NCBI RefSeq assembly: GCF_900156605.1
Contig: NZ_FTOA01000002.1
Coordinates: 186,001-250,000, forward strand
DNA length: 64,000 bases
Reading direction: 5' to 3'
Source of the DNA: Insolitispirillum peregrinum
GTDB lineage: Bacteria; Pseudomonadota; Alphaproteobacteria; Rhodospirillales; Rhodospirillaceae
The first letter of the stretch is position 1, and the number at the start of each line of letters is the position of its first letter. Below, piece by piece: positions 25,577 through 33,371 of the stretch. The notes under the pieces were generated by a model. That model was not told the origin of the DNA and did not search any database. It was given only the letters and a program-made list of their open reading frames with translations. The position numbers and the translations under genes were made by a program.

Positions 25577-26275
25577 TTACGGCGAGGGCCGCCGGGCGAG
25601 GATCATCGAGAAATAGGGCACACCATCGGGCCGGTGCAGGGCCTCGGGCAAGGGCAAAATCTGCTGGTCCGGGTGGCTGGCGCGAATCACGCACACCGCC
25701 CCCTCGGCCAGCCCGGCCTGCTGCAAGGCGGCGGCGACGGTGGCCAGATGGCGACCGACCTTGAACACCGCCACCGCTGCCACCCCATCAAGGGCACGCG
25801 CCAGATCGGCGGCAGGCAGGGTGGCGGGCAGGCACAACAACGGCTCGCTGCCCAGGGCCAGCGGGCGGACAGCAGCCGCAGCGCAGGTGGTCAGCGAGGA
25901 CACGCCGGGCACCACCTCGATGCGGGTTGCGGTGGGAACCCGTGGCAGCAGATAGGCAAACGAGCCGAACAGCAGCGGGTCGCCTTCGCACAGCACCACC
26001 ACATCCTGACCAGCGGCCAGCCGGGCGGCGATCTGTTCCGCGCCGCTGTCATAGGCGGCGTTGGCCGACCGGCGATCGGGAACAAAGTCCATCGCCATCA
26101 CGATATGCTCGGCGGTGGCGGGCAGGTGATGCCCGGCAATGCTCAACGCTACACTGTCGCCGCGCGGGTTGGCTGGATAGGCCACCACCTGCGCCGAGGA
26201 TAAAATACGGACGGCTTTCAGGGTCAGCAGCTCGGGATCACCCGGCCCGACACCGACGCCATACAGGGTTGCCAT
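25577..26275 (-). CDS. cobI: Precorrin-2 C20-methyltransferase CobI
   Basis: CobI/CbiL methylates C20 of precorrin-2. The 232-residue protein starts MATLYGVGVGPGDPELLTLKAVRILSSAQVVAYP, contains VVVLCEGDPLLFGSFAYLL and VEVVPGVSSL-like sequence (here IEVVPGVSSLTTCAAA), and ends in SMILARRP. The ATG at 26275 has GGAGAAAC and overlaps the cobL stop as TGATG, so the two are translationally coupled. The frame remains open upstream to 26473, which I read as accidental. Confidence 0.95.
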   Translation of the reverse strand: MATLYGVGVGPGDPELLTLKAVRILSSAQVVAYPANPRGDSVALSIAGHHLPATAEHIVMAMDFVPDRRSANAAYDSGAEQIAARLAAGQDVVVLCEGDPLLFGSFAYLLPRVPTATRIEVVPGVSSLTTCAAAAVRPLALGSEPLLCLPATLPAADLARALDGVAAVAVFKVGRHLATVAAALQQAGLAEGAVCVIRASHPDQQILPLPEALHRPDGVPYFSMILARRPSP

Positions 26276-27567
26276 CAGGGTTTCTCCGCACACAATTGGG
26301 TCAGGGGGGCGAGGGTATCCCAGCGGGTCAACCGTCCGACCGGCTGGGTCCGGCTGACCGCCAGACGGCGCAGTTCGCCACCATGGCGGCGGTGGAAGTC
26401 CAAAACCACCTGTTCGGCTTCCAGCGTCACCGCGTTGGTGACCAGCCTGCCGCCAGCGGGCAGGCGGCTCCATAGCTTGTCCAGCAGGCCGGGGCGCGAA
26501 ACGCCGCCGCCAACAAAGATCACATCCGGCGGCTGCTCGTCATCCAGCGCCAGCAGCCCGGCAGGCAGATCGGCCAGCATGGTGCGCAGGGTAGGAACCC
26601 CCAGCGCCTGCGCATTGCGGACCACCCGGGCCAGTCGCAGCGGGTCGCGCTCGACCGCCAGCGCGGTGGTACGCGGGGCGGCGCGCATCCATTCGATGGC
26701 AATGGAACCGGAGCCAGCGCCGATATCCCACAGGTGCGCCCCCGGCCACGGAGCCAGCGCCATCAGGGTCAGGGCACGGGCTTCGCGTTTGGTCAGTTGT
26801 CCGTCGTGTTCAAAGGCTTCATCCGGCAGGCCGGGAGTGCGCGACAGCGGGCGGGCCCCCTCGGCCAGCACGCAGTCAATCGCCAGCGTGTTCAGCGCCG
26901 GGATGGTCTGGTCTTCAGATCCCGGATTGGCGGAAAAGTGATCGGCGCGCGCGCTGAACCGGCCTTCGTTGATTCCCCCCAGATGCCACAGGGCGGTGAT
27001 CTGCGAGGGGCCATAGCCACAATCGCACAGCTCTGCCGCCACCTGTGCCGCCGTCTGCCCATCGTGAGACAGGACCAACAGGCGTTGGCCGGGGGCAAAG
27101 TGCAGGCGCAGGGCGGCAACCGGCCGACCGTGGGCGGTCAGGCACAGACAGTCCTGTAGCGGCCAGCACAAACGGGCGGCGGCCAGCGAAAAGGCGCCGG
27201 GGGTTGGCAGGACGGCCATCTCCCGCTGAGGATCATGGCCTGCCTGCTGCAACGCCTGAGACAGGGTGGACCCCAGCCCGAACCACATCGGATCGCCGGT
27301 CGCCAGCACCACCGTCGGCTGCCCACGGCGGGCGAGGATGGTATCCAGCGTTTGATCCAGCGTGGTCCAGCCCACCCGCTGCGCCGGACAGTCGGCGGGT
27401 AGGTGATCGAGGCTGCGTTGCCCACCGATCACCATGCTGGCGGCGCGGATGATGGCAATGGCTGGCGCGGTCAGGCTGGCCGCACCATCATCCCCGATGC
27501 CAACCACCGTCAGCCACGGCGCGGCGGTGTTTCCCACCGCCGTTGTTTCACGTGAAACACCGCTCAC
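26275..27567 (-). CDS. cobL: Precorrin-6Y C5,15-methyltransferase (decarboxylating) CobL
   Basis: The 430-residue protein is the usual fusion of CbiE (residues about 15-215; WLTVVGIGDDGAASLTAPA, VLATGDPMWFGLGSTL) and CbiT (about 235-430; LTKREARALTLMALAPWPGAHLWDIGAGSGSIAIEWM). It methylates C5 and C15 and decarboxylates the acetate side chain. Translation starts with GTG at 27567 after AAGGAGAC. A perfect parS site covers codons 3-8, encoding GVSRET in an N-terminal segment not needed for the enzyme. cbiX lies 53 bases upstream. Confidence 0.95.
   Translation of the reverse strand: MSGVSRETTAVGNTAAPWLTVVGIGDDGAASLTAPAIAIIRAASMVIGGQRSLDHLPADCPAQRVGWTTLDQTLDTILARRGQPTVVLATGDPMWFGLGSTLSQALQQAGHDPQREMAVLPTPGAFSLAAARLCWPLQDCLCLTAHGRPVAALRLHFAPGQRLLVLSHDGQTAAQVAAELCDCGYGPSQITALWHLGGINEGRFSARADHFSANPGSEDQTIPALNTLAIDCVLAEGARPLSRTPGLPDEAFEHDGQLTKREARALTLMALAPWPGAHLWDIGAGSGSIAIEWMRAAPRTTALAVERDPLRLARVVRNAQALGVPTLRTMLADLPAGLLALDDEQPPDVIFVGGGVSRPGLLDKLWSRLPAGGRLVTNAVTLEAEQVVLDFHRRHGGELRRLAVSRTQPVGRLTRWDTLAPLTQLCAEKP
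27544..27559. promoter_or_regulatory. parS site 4, inside the start of cobL
   Basis: TGTTTCACGTGAAACA, the perfect parS palindrome, lies 8 bases inside the cobL reading frame and about 19-20 kb from parAB. It also overlaps the translation initiation region, so ParB binding could affect cobL expression. Confidence 0.92.
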
Positions 27568-27620
27568 CCGTTTGTCTCCTTGTCGCGGGCCGGTTATGGC
27601 CCCCTGTCGTGGGGAAAAGT

Positions 27621-28712
27621 TCAGTCGTGGGACTGCGGATGATGGTGATCATGGCCGTGATGATCGTGGTCGTGATCATGATCATGGTGATCATGGTGGT
27701 GATGATCATGCCCATGGTGATGGTGCCCGTGGTCATGCCCGTGGTCATGATGGTGATGATGTCCATGGTCGTGGCCATGATCATGATCGGTCCCGGCACC
27801 GCGCACATGGTGATGGTGCCCGGCCTGAATGGTCCCGACATCCTTTTCAAAACCGATCACCTGCTCGCGGTATTTGCACAGCTGGCAGTTCATCGCCACA
27901 TCGCCGGACAGGATGCCCTGAACCCGCTCGACAAAGCTATCGATCACCAGCGGGTGATCATTGAGGTAGGGAGCCTTGGCGAACTGGATATCCGGCGACA
28001 GGGCCGCGGCGTCGTCAACCCAGTCATAAATGCGGCGGACCAGAATGCCGGTGAACAGGAAATAGGGGAACACCACCACCCGCTTGTAGCCCAGCTTGAC
28101 GCAATGGCGCAGACCGGCATCGACCAGCGGCGCGGTCACACCCGAATAGGCGACTTCGGTCCAGCCGACGCCACAGCCTTCCCACAGCATGCGGGCGACC
28201 TTGTTGACGTTGGAATTGGCGTCGGGATCGTTGGTGCCGCGCCCGACCACCAGCAACAGGGTGTCGGCGCGGTCAACCGGCCCAAAGTCGCGGTCAGCGG
28301 CGGCAATGGCTTCTTCGACCCGCTGGCGGGCGGCCTGCAACAGTTTGGTATCGATGCCCAGTTCCTTGCCGAACGAAATGGTCAGCTCCGGATGGGCGGC
28401 GGCATAGGCGTTGACTTCCCACGGCAGGTCGTTCTTGACGTGACCGGCGGCGAACAGCATGCCCGGCACGGCCAGAATGCGGGTACAGCCCGCTTCGCGC
28501 AGCTTGTCGAGGCCCTGATGGATGATCGGGCGGGCAAATTCCAGAAAGCCGCTTTCGACCGGCCATTGCGGCAGGCGTTCGCGCAGCAGCACAGCCAGCC
28601 GGTTGAACTCATCGACGGCGGCGACATCGCGGGAGCCATGGCCACAGATCATCACGCCGATCTTTTCAGCGGGGTCGGTGCAGGGCGCGCAGGGGGAGGA
28701 GGTCTCGGTCAT
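27621..28712 (-). CDS. cbiX: Sirohydrochlorin cobaltochelatase CbiX (long form) with His-rich tail
   Basis: CbiX inserts cobalt into sirohydrochlorin. The 363-residue protein has two chelatase halves (VMICGHGSRDVAAVDEFNRL near 20 with the catalytic His, and VVGRGTNDPDANSNVNKVARMLWEG near 155), then MNCQLCKYRE around 275, the MxCxxC motif known to hold an iron-sulfur cluster in long CbiX proteins. The last 65-70 residues are almost all His, Asp and Gly, with more than 30 histidines, probably storing cobalt or nickel. ATG at 28712 lies after AAGGACC. It is the first gene of the cbiX-cobL-cobI-cobJ unit. Confidence 0.93.
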   Translation of the reverse strand: MTETSSPCAPCTDPAEKIGVMICGHGSRDVAAVDEFNRLAVLLRERLPQWPVESGFLEFARPIIHQGLDKLREAGCTRILAVPGMLFAAGHVKNDLPWEVNAYAAAHPELTISFGKELGIDTKLLQAARQRVEEAIAAADRDFGPVDRADTLLLVVGRGTNDPDANSNVNKVARMLWEGCGVGWTEVAYSGVTAPLVDAGLRHCVKLGYKRVVVFPYFLFTGILVRRIYDWVDDAAALSPDIQFAKAPYLNDHPLVIDSFVERVQGILSGDVAMNCQLCKYREQVIGFEKDVGTIQAGHHHHVRGAGTDHDHGHDHGHHHHHDHGHDHGHHHHGHDHHHHDHHDHDHDHDHHGHDHHHPQSHD

Positions 28713-28720
28713 CGGTCGCT

Positions 28721-28787
28721 TGGTCCTTGCCTTCGAGCGGGTTAACGAAATATGGTCCTGTGTCCGGGACCCTGGTCCTTGCCTTCG
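28721..28787. repeat. 15-base direct repeat between cbiX and cbiB
   Basis: TGGTCCTTGCCTTCG occurs at 28721-28735 and again at 28773-28787 in the divergent promoter region. No cobalamin riboswitch core is visible here. Confidence 0.6.
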
Positions 28788-28895
28788 GGGTCCGACCCTG
28801 AGCCTGTCTCAGGGGACAAAGGCGGGGCGGACTATAAAGCGTCTTGTAATGCGGCGCAATTGAGCGTGCCGTTTCAAAGAAGGCAACTGTGGGCG

Positions 28896-29903
28896 ATGTT
28901 TCCCCTTGGTATCTGGCCGACGCCAGCCTATGACCCGTTCCTGATCCTGTTCCTTGCCTTGCTGCTGGATGTGGCGGTGGGCGAGATGCCATGGCTGTAC
29001 CGGGCGATCCCCCATCCGGTGGTGGCCATCGGGCGGCTGATTTCCTTTCTGGACCGCCGTCTCAACCGTCCGCAACGCAGCCACGGTGAGCGGCAGGTGC
29101 GCGGGGTGATGGTCCTGCTCAGCCTGTGCGCCTTGACCGGCGCGATTGGCTGGCTGGTGCAGAAACTGGCGATGACCATGCCCTATGGCTGGGTACTGGA
29201 ATTGCTGTTGCTGGTCAGTCTGGTGGCTCAGCGCAGCCTGTACGATCACGTCAAGGCGGTGGCCGAGGGGCTGGCGCAGGACGGGCTGGCCGGGGGTCGC
29301 AGAGCGGTGTCGATGATCGTCGGACGCGACCCGGAACAACTGGATCAGGCCGGGGTGTCGCGCGCCGCCATCGAATCCTGTGCCGAGAACTTTTCCGATG
29401 GCATCGTGGCACCGGTGTTCTGGTATGTGGTGGCCGGGTTGCCGGGGATCATGATCTACAAGACGGTCAATACGCTGGACTCGATGATCGGCCACAAAAA
29501 GCCGCACTATCTGGCCTTTGGCTGGGCCAGTGCGCGCTTTGACGATCTGCTGAATTTGCTCCCGGCCCGTTTGGGGGGGGTGTTGCTGTGCATCGCCAGC
29601 CTGTTTGTGGTCCACGGCTCGCCGGTGTCGGCCCTGCGCACCATGCTGCGGGACGCTGGCAAGCACCGCAGCCCGAATGCGGGCTGGCCCGAAGCCGCCT
29701 GTGCCGGCGGTCTGGGACTGGCCCTGTGCGGGCCGCGCCTCTACAGCGGCGAAGGTCTGGTCAACGAGCCATGGCTGGGCGACGGGCGGCGGGACGCCCA
29801 CGAAGGCGACATCCGCCGCGCCGTCTGGCTGATGGTGGTTGGCTGCCTGCTGAATGCCGCCTGGATCGCCCTGCTGTGGATCGTGCAGTTGTTGTTGGCT
29901 TAG
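28896..29903 (+). CDS. cbiB: Adenosylcobinamide-phosphate synthase CbiB (CobD)
   Basis: An integral membrane protein of 335 residues that attaches the aminopropanol arm to cobyric acid. Several hydrophobic helices are visible, with the family motifs PHPVVAIGRLISFLDRRLNR, SLYDHVKAV, SMIVGRDPEQLDQAGVSRAAIESCAENFSDGIVAPVFWYVVAGLPG and NTLDSMIGHK. The frame is open upstream to 28752; ATG 28896 has AAGG upstream and gives the standard N-terminus. It is transcribed divergently from cbiX and converges on cobQ. Confidence 0.95.
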   Translation: MFPLGIWPTPAYDPFLILFLALLLDVAVGEMPWLYRAIPHPVVAIGRLISFLDRRLNRPQRSHGERQVRGVMVLLSLCALTGAIGWLVQKLAMTMPYGWVLELLLLVSLVAQRSLYDHVKAVAEGLAQDGLAGGRRAVSMIVGRDPEQLDQAGVSRAAIESCAENFSDGIVAPVFWYVVAGLPGIMIYKTVNTLDSMIGHKKPHYLAFGWASARFDDLLNLLPARLGGVLLCIASLFVVHGSPVSALRTMLRDAGKHRSPNAGWPEAACAGGLGLALCGPRLYSGEGLVNEPWLGDGRRDAHEGDIRRAVWLMVVGCLLNAAWIALLWIVQLLLA

Positions 29904-29904
29904 A

Positions 29905-29947
29905 GCATTGTGCGAAAAGTGGGAACCGGTTTTCGCAAAGACAATGC
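29905..29947. repeat. Palindromic intergenic repeat A, copy 1
   Basis: The element opens GCATTGTGCGAAAAGTGG and closes GGTTTTCGCAAAGACAATGC, folding into a long imperfect hairpin. It starts directly behind the cbiB stop and is repeated almost exactly at 29963. Confidence 0.85.
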
Positions 29948-29962
29948 GGCATGGAAAGACCT

Positions 29963-30005
29963 GCATTGTGCGAAAAGTGGGAACCGGTTTTCGCAACAAC
30001 AATGC
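29963..30005. repeat. Palindromic intergenic repeat A, copy 2
   Basis: Second, nearly identical copy of the element at 29905, differing at a few bases near its right end. Related forms occur at 15428 and 61291. Confidence 0.85.
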
Positions 30006-30013
30006 GGCAAAAC

Positions 30014-30062
30014 AAAATGTTAGAGCGGCGTGCCTGCGTCTGATTGAACGCACGCTGCTCTA
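30014..30062. terminator. Hairpin between convergent cbiB and cobQ
   Basis: TAGAGCGGCGTGC near the left end pairs imperfectly with ACGCACGCTGCTCTA at the right end, which overlaps the cobQ stop codon. No clear T run; it may block transcription from either side. Confidence 0.45.
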
Positions 30063-31565
30063 GCTGACCGGGGTCGCCAGCGCCAGCAGGGCCGACAGGT
30101 CCATGTGGCGCTCCAGATGATCGGCCAGCGCATCCAGCGCGGCCTCCACGCCCTGCTCATAGGCGGCTGTGCTGGGGCTGCCCCATTGCGCCAGCAGGTG
30201 CGCCCGATAGGCATCGCTGGCGAACAGCCCATGGATATAGCAGCCCATCACCTGCCCGTCGGGGCTGATCGACCCTTCCGGGCGACCATCCAGCCGCAGC
30301 CACGGCGAGGCGAGGCCGGGGCCAATGGTCTGGCCCATGTGCATCTCGTAGCCCTGAATCCGGCAGCCGCTCAGCTCGTCGTGGGCGCTGGTCTCGGTCA
30401 GGGTCTTGTGGCGGGTGATGGTGGTGGATAGCGGCAGCAATCCCAGTCCGGCAGTTTCCCCCGCCCGGCCTTCCAGACCGTCGGGGTCGAAGACCGTTTC
30501 CCCCAGCATCTGATAGCCCGCGCACAGGCCGACAATCCGGCCGCCCCGGCGATGGTGGGCCAGCAGGTCGATATCCCACCCCTGCAAGCGCAGGAACGCC
30601 AGATCGGCGCGGGTGGCCTTTGATCCCGGCAACAGGATCACGTCGGCATCCAGCGGCAACGGCTGACCGGCAGGAATGACGCTGACCTCGACCGATGGCT
30701 CGGCGCGCAGGGGGTCGAGGTCGTCAAAATTGGCAATGCGCGACAGGCGTGGCACCACCACCCGCAGGCGGTCGGTCCGCGGGCCGCTGGAGGGGCGCAG
30801 ACTGTCCAGTGCCATGCCGTCTTCCGGCGGCAGGCGGGCGGCATCGGGGAACCACGGCAGCAGGCCGCAGGCCGCCCAGCCGGTGCGCTCGGTCATCAGG
30901 GCCATGCCATCGGCAAACAGGGCCGGGTCACCACGAAACTTGTTGATCACAAAGCCCTTGATCCGCTGCTGCTCGGCGGGGGGCAGCAGGACGTGGGTCC
31001 CGACCACCTGCGCCAGTACCCCGCCACGGTCAATGTCCCCGATCAGGATCACCGGCAGGTCGGCGGCTTCGGCAAAGCCCATGTTGGCGATGTCGGCAGC
31101 GCGCAGGTTGACTTCGGCGGCGGACCCCGCACCTTCGACCAGCACCAGATCGGCCTCACTGGCCAGCCGGTGGAAACTGTCCAGCACACGCGGCAGCAAC
31201 GACGGCTTCAGCCGGTGGTAATCGGCGGCTTTGGCATTGCCCAGCACCGTGCCGCACACCACCACCTGACTGCCAACATCCGATTGCGGTTTCAGCAGGA
31301 TCGGGTTCATCAAAACACTGGGGGGAACCCCGCAGGCTCGCGCCTGCAATGCCTGCGCCCGGCCGATTTCGCCCCCCTGCGGACAGTCCGGCGAGGGTGG
31401 GGTCACGGCGGCATTGTTGCTCATGTTCTGCGGCTTGAACGGCCGGACCCGCAGCCCCCGGCGGGTAAAGGCCCGTGCCAGCCCGGCGACCAGCAGGCTT
31501 TTGCCGACATCGGAGCCGGTACCCTGAAACATCAGGGCGCGGGGAGCAGGCGAGGCTGGGGGCAT
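30060..31565 (-). CDS. cobQ: Cobyric acid synthase CobQ
   Basis: CobQ/CbiP amidates four side chains of adenosylcobyrinic acid a,c-diamide with glutamine and ATP. The 501-residue protein has an N-terminal P-loop-like ATPase ([33 protein letters not shown]) and a C-terminal class I glutaminase with the catalytic cysteine in [12 protein letters not shown] and a histidine in GCYIHGLF. It is the most downstream gene of the reverse-strand cobalamin group at this end; the SYLF gene and cobO lie upstream. Confidence 0.96.
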   Translation of the reverse strand: MPPASPAPRALMFQGTGSDVGKSLLVAGLARAFTRRGLRVRPFKPQNMSNNAAVTPPSPDCPQGGEIGRAQALQARACGVPPSVLMNPILLKPQSDVGSQVVVCGTVLGNAKAADYHRLKPSLLPRVLDSFHRLASEADLVLVEGAGSAAEVNLRAADIANMGFAEAADLPVILIGDIDRGGVLAQVVGTHVLLPPAEQQRIKGFVINKFRGDPALFADGMALMTERTGWAACGLLPWFPDAARLPPEDGMALDSLRPSSGPRTDRLRVVVPRLSRIANFDDLDPLRAEPSVEVSVIPAGQPLPLDADVILLPGSKATRADLAFLRLQGWDIDLLAHHRRGGRIVGLCAGYQMLGETVFDPDGLEGRAGETAGLGLLPLSTTITRHKTLTETSAHDELSGCRIQGYEMHMGQTIGPGLASPWLRLDGRPEGSISPDGQVMGCYIHGLFASDAYRAHLLAQWGSPSTAAYEQGVEAALDALADHLERHMDLSALLALATPVS

Positions 31566-31620
31566 GACGGGAACCTTTGCAAAGACAATCCGGCAGGTAG
31601 TCTTGCCGAAAACGGGCGAA

Positions 31621-31659
31621 AAAAAAATCCCGGACAGAGCGGGCTGTCCGGGATTTTTC
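31621..31659 (-). terminator. Terminator of the SYLF-domain gene
   Basis: TCCCGGACAG (31628-31637) pairs with CTGTCCGGGA (31644-31653), flanked by seven or more A on one side and five T on the other. It is therefore bidirectional, with the stronger T run on the reverse strand. Confidence 0.92.
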
Positions 31660-31675
31660 TGTCAGCGGGGACACT

Positions 31676-32662
31676 TTATTGCAGGGTGCTGCCCTGTTGC
31701 GGCACCAGCTTGACCGGCGTCGAACCGGTCGACGACGCGCCAGAACTTTTGACACTGCTGCTGCTGCTCTGGACGGTGGTGCCGGGGCTGTCGAGTTCCT
31801 GCACGTCCATCGACGAGCGGCCAGAAGTGCTCCCCGACGCGCTGCTCCCCGACATGCTGCTGCTCTGACTCACCGGCTGGCTGCTGCTGTAGGAGCTGCT
31901 GTTGCTGGCGGGGGTGCTGTTGTACGAGCCGTTGGAAGACGACGACGGCGCAGCCGGTGTGCCGCTGGCCGGATGGAAGTTCGACGCCGTATCCAGCGCG
32001 GCAATCAGCGCGTTGGCGGCCTCAAGGGTATAGCGGCGATCAAAGACGATTGATTTGCTGTTGGCATTGGCACCATAGAGCGCCCGGTTCCAGTCCGGGC
32101 GCGGCTCGATCCCGGCCCCTTCGATCACCCCGCCACCATAGGCTCCGGCAGCATGGGAAAAGGCGACAATATCCGCCCCGGCGGCGCTGGTGGTGGCGGC
32201 TTCGGCGCCGCCGCCCCAGGTGACAATCGCCAGATTGACCCCGGCCCCGACCTTGAAGCGGTCTTCCATGATCGCCTGCAGACCCTTGTCGGTCATGATC
32301 ATGTACATGATCTCGCGCTCTTCGGCCCCGATCTGCAGGCCGAGGCTGCCCGCGGTCATGCGGTAAAAGGCCGGCGGTGAAAAGACCCCGCTGTCGTTGC
32401 GCACCATCAGCACGCCGTTGCCATAGGCGCCGCCGACAATGAAACCGGCCTTGTAAAAGCTGGGAACGATCAGCACCCCCCGCGCCCGCGCCAGCGACGG
32501 CTGCCAGTATTCGGGAAAGTGCTCATCGGCTTGCAGGTGCTGCACGGTCGAGGTGGCCTTGGCGACGGTCGCCAAAGCGTCGGAGCGTTCATCCGCCCGT
32601 GCGGGTGCGGTGGTCAGCAGAACCAGCGACACCGCAGCGGTCAACAGAGTGAAAAAGCGCAT
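31676..32662 (-). CDS. SYLF-domain (YSC84-like) exported protein with Ser-rich tail
   Basis: A 328-residue protein with signal peptide MRFFTLLTAAVSLVLLTTAPARA. The SYLF domain follows (ARGVLIVPSFYKAGFIVGGAYGNGVLMVR, GLQIGAEEREIMYMIMT, VGAGVNLAIVTWGGGAEAATTS), a fold that binds phosphoinositides in eukaryotes and has an unknown role in bacteria. The last 100 residues are mostly Ser, Thr, Gly and Asn. ATG 32662 has GAGAGG; the open frame extends to 32722. It interrupts the cobalamin genes between cobO and cobQ without an obvious link to the pathway. Confidence 0.83.
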   Translation of the reverse strand: MRFFTLLTAAVSLVLLTTAPARADERSDALATVAKATSTVQHLQADEHFPEYWQPSLARARGVLIVPSFYKAGFIVGGAYGNGVLMVRNDSGVFSPPAFYRMTAGSLGLQIGAEEREIMYMIMTDKGLQAIMEDRFKVGAGVNLAIVTWGGGAEAATTSAAGADIVAFSHAAGAYGGGVIEGAGIEPRPDWNRALYGANANSKSIVFDRRYTLEAANALIAALDTASNFHPASGTPAAPSSSSNGSYNSTPASNSSSYSSSQPVSQSSSMSGSSASGSTSGRSSMDVQELDSPGTTVQSSSSSVKSSGASSTGSTPVKLVPQQGSTLQ

Positions 32663-32726
32663 CGGACCTCTCTTGCCTCCACGGCGGAAGGCGTCATGCA
32701 AAACAGGAAAAAGGACGGTCAATGAT

Positions 32727-33371
32727 TTAAAATTCCACCCCCGGCTGGGCCTTGATACCAGACCGGAAGGGGTGTTTGACCAGTGTCATTTCGGTAACCA
32801 TGTCTGCCGCCTCGATGACGGCCTCGGGGGCGTTGCGGCCGGTCAGCACCACATGCTGATCCGCCGGGCGGTGGGCCAGATCGTCCAGCACCATCGCCAG
32901 ATCAAGATAGCCATAACGCAGCACCACATTCAGCTCGTCGAGGATCACCATGCGGGTTTCGGGATCCTGCAACATCAGGCGGGCTTCCTGCCAGGCGCGC
33001 TCGGCGGCGGCAATGTCGCGGTTGCGGTCCTGGGTTTCCCAGGTGAAGCCTTCGCCCATCGCCTTGAAGGTCACGCTGTCAAAGCGCGACAGGATGTCGC
33101 GTTCGGCGGTATCCATTGCCCCCTTGATGAACTGCACCACCCCTAACTTGTAGCCGTGACCGACGCAGCGCAACCCCATGCCAAAGGCGGCAGTCGATTT
33201 GCCTTTGCCAGCGCCGGTGTGGACGATCATCAGGCCCTTTTCGGCGGTTTTGGCCGCCATCATGCGGTCGCGGGCGGCCTTTTTCTTCGCCATCTTGCGT
33301 TTGTGGCGCTCGTCTTCGCTTTCGCTGTCATCGACATCGGCAACGATGGGCTGGTCGGGTGTCTCAGTCAC
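32727..33371 (-). CDS. cobO: Cob(I)yrinic acid a,c-diamide adenosyltransferase CobO
   Basis: CobO/BtuR transfers the adenosyl group from ATP to the cobalt of cobyrinic acid diamide or cobinamide. The 214-residue protein shows the P-loop MIVHTGAGKGKSTAAFGMGLR at about 48, QFIKGAMDTAER, and MVILDELNVVLRYGYLD. The N-terminal 40 residues are highly charged (DDSESEDERHKRKMAKKKAAR), longer than usual. GTG start at 33371 with AAGGATT; it overlaps the cobN stop by 8 bases, so the pair is coupled. Confidence 0.95.
   Translation of the reverse strand: MTETPDQPIVADVDDSESEDERHKRKMAKKKAARDRMMAAKTAEKGLMIVHTGAGKGKSTAAFGMGLRCVGHGYKLGVVQFIKGAMDTAERDILSRFDSVTFKAMGEGFTWETQDRNRDIAAAERAWQEARLMLQDPETRMVILDELNVVLRYGYLDLAMVLDDLAHRPADQHVVLTGRNAPEAVIEAADMVTEMTLVKHPFRSGIKAQPGVEF

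Noticed and set aside
28713-28895. Cobalamin riboswitch between cbiX and cbiB
   Set aside because: The conserved core and B12 box are not visible; only short direct repeats and a weak hairpin are present.
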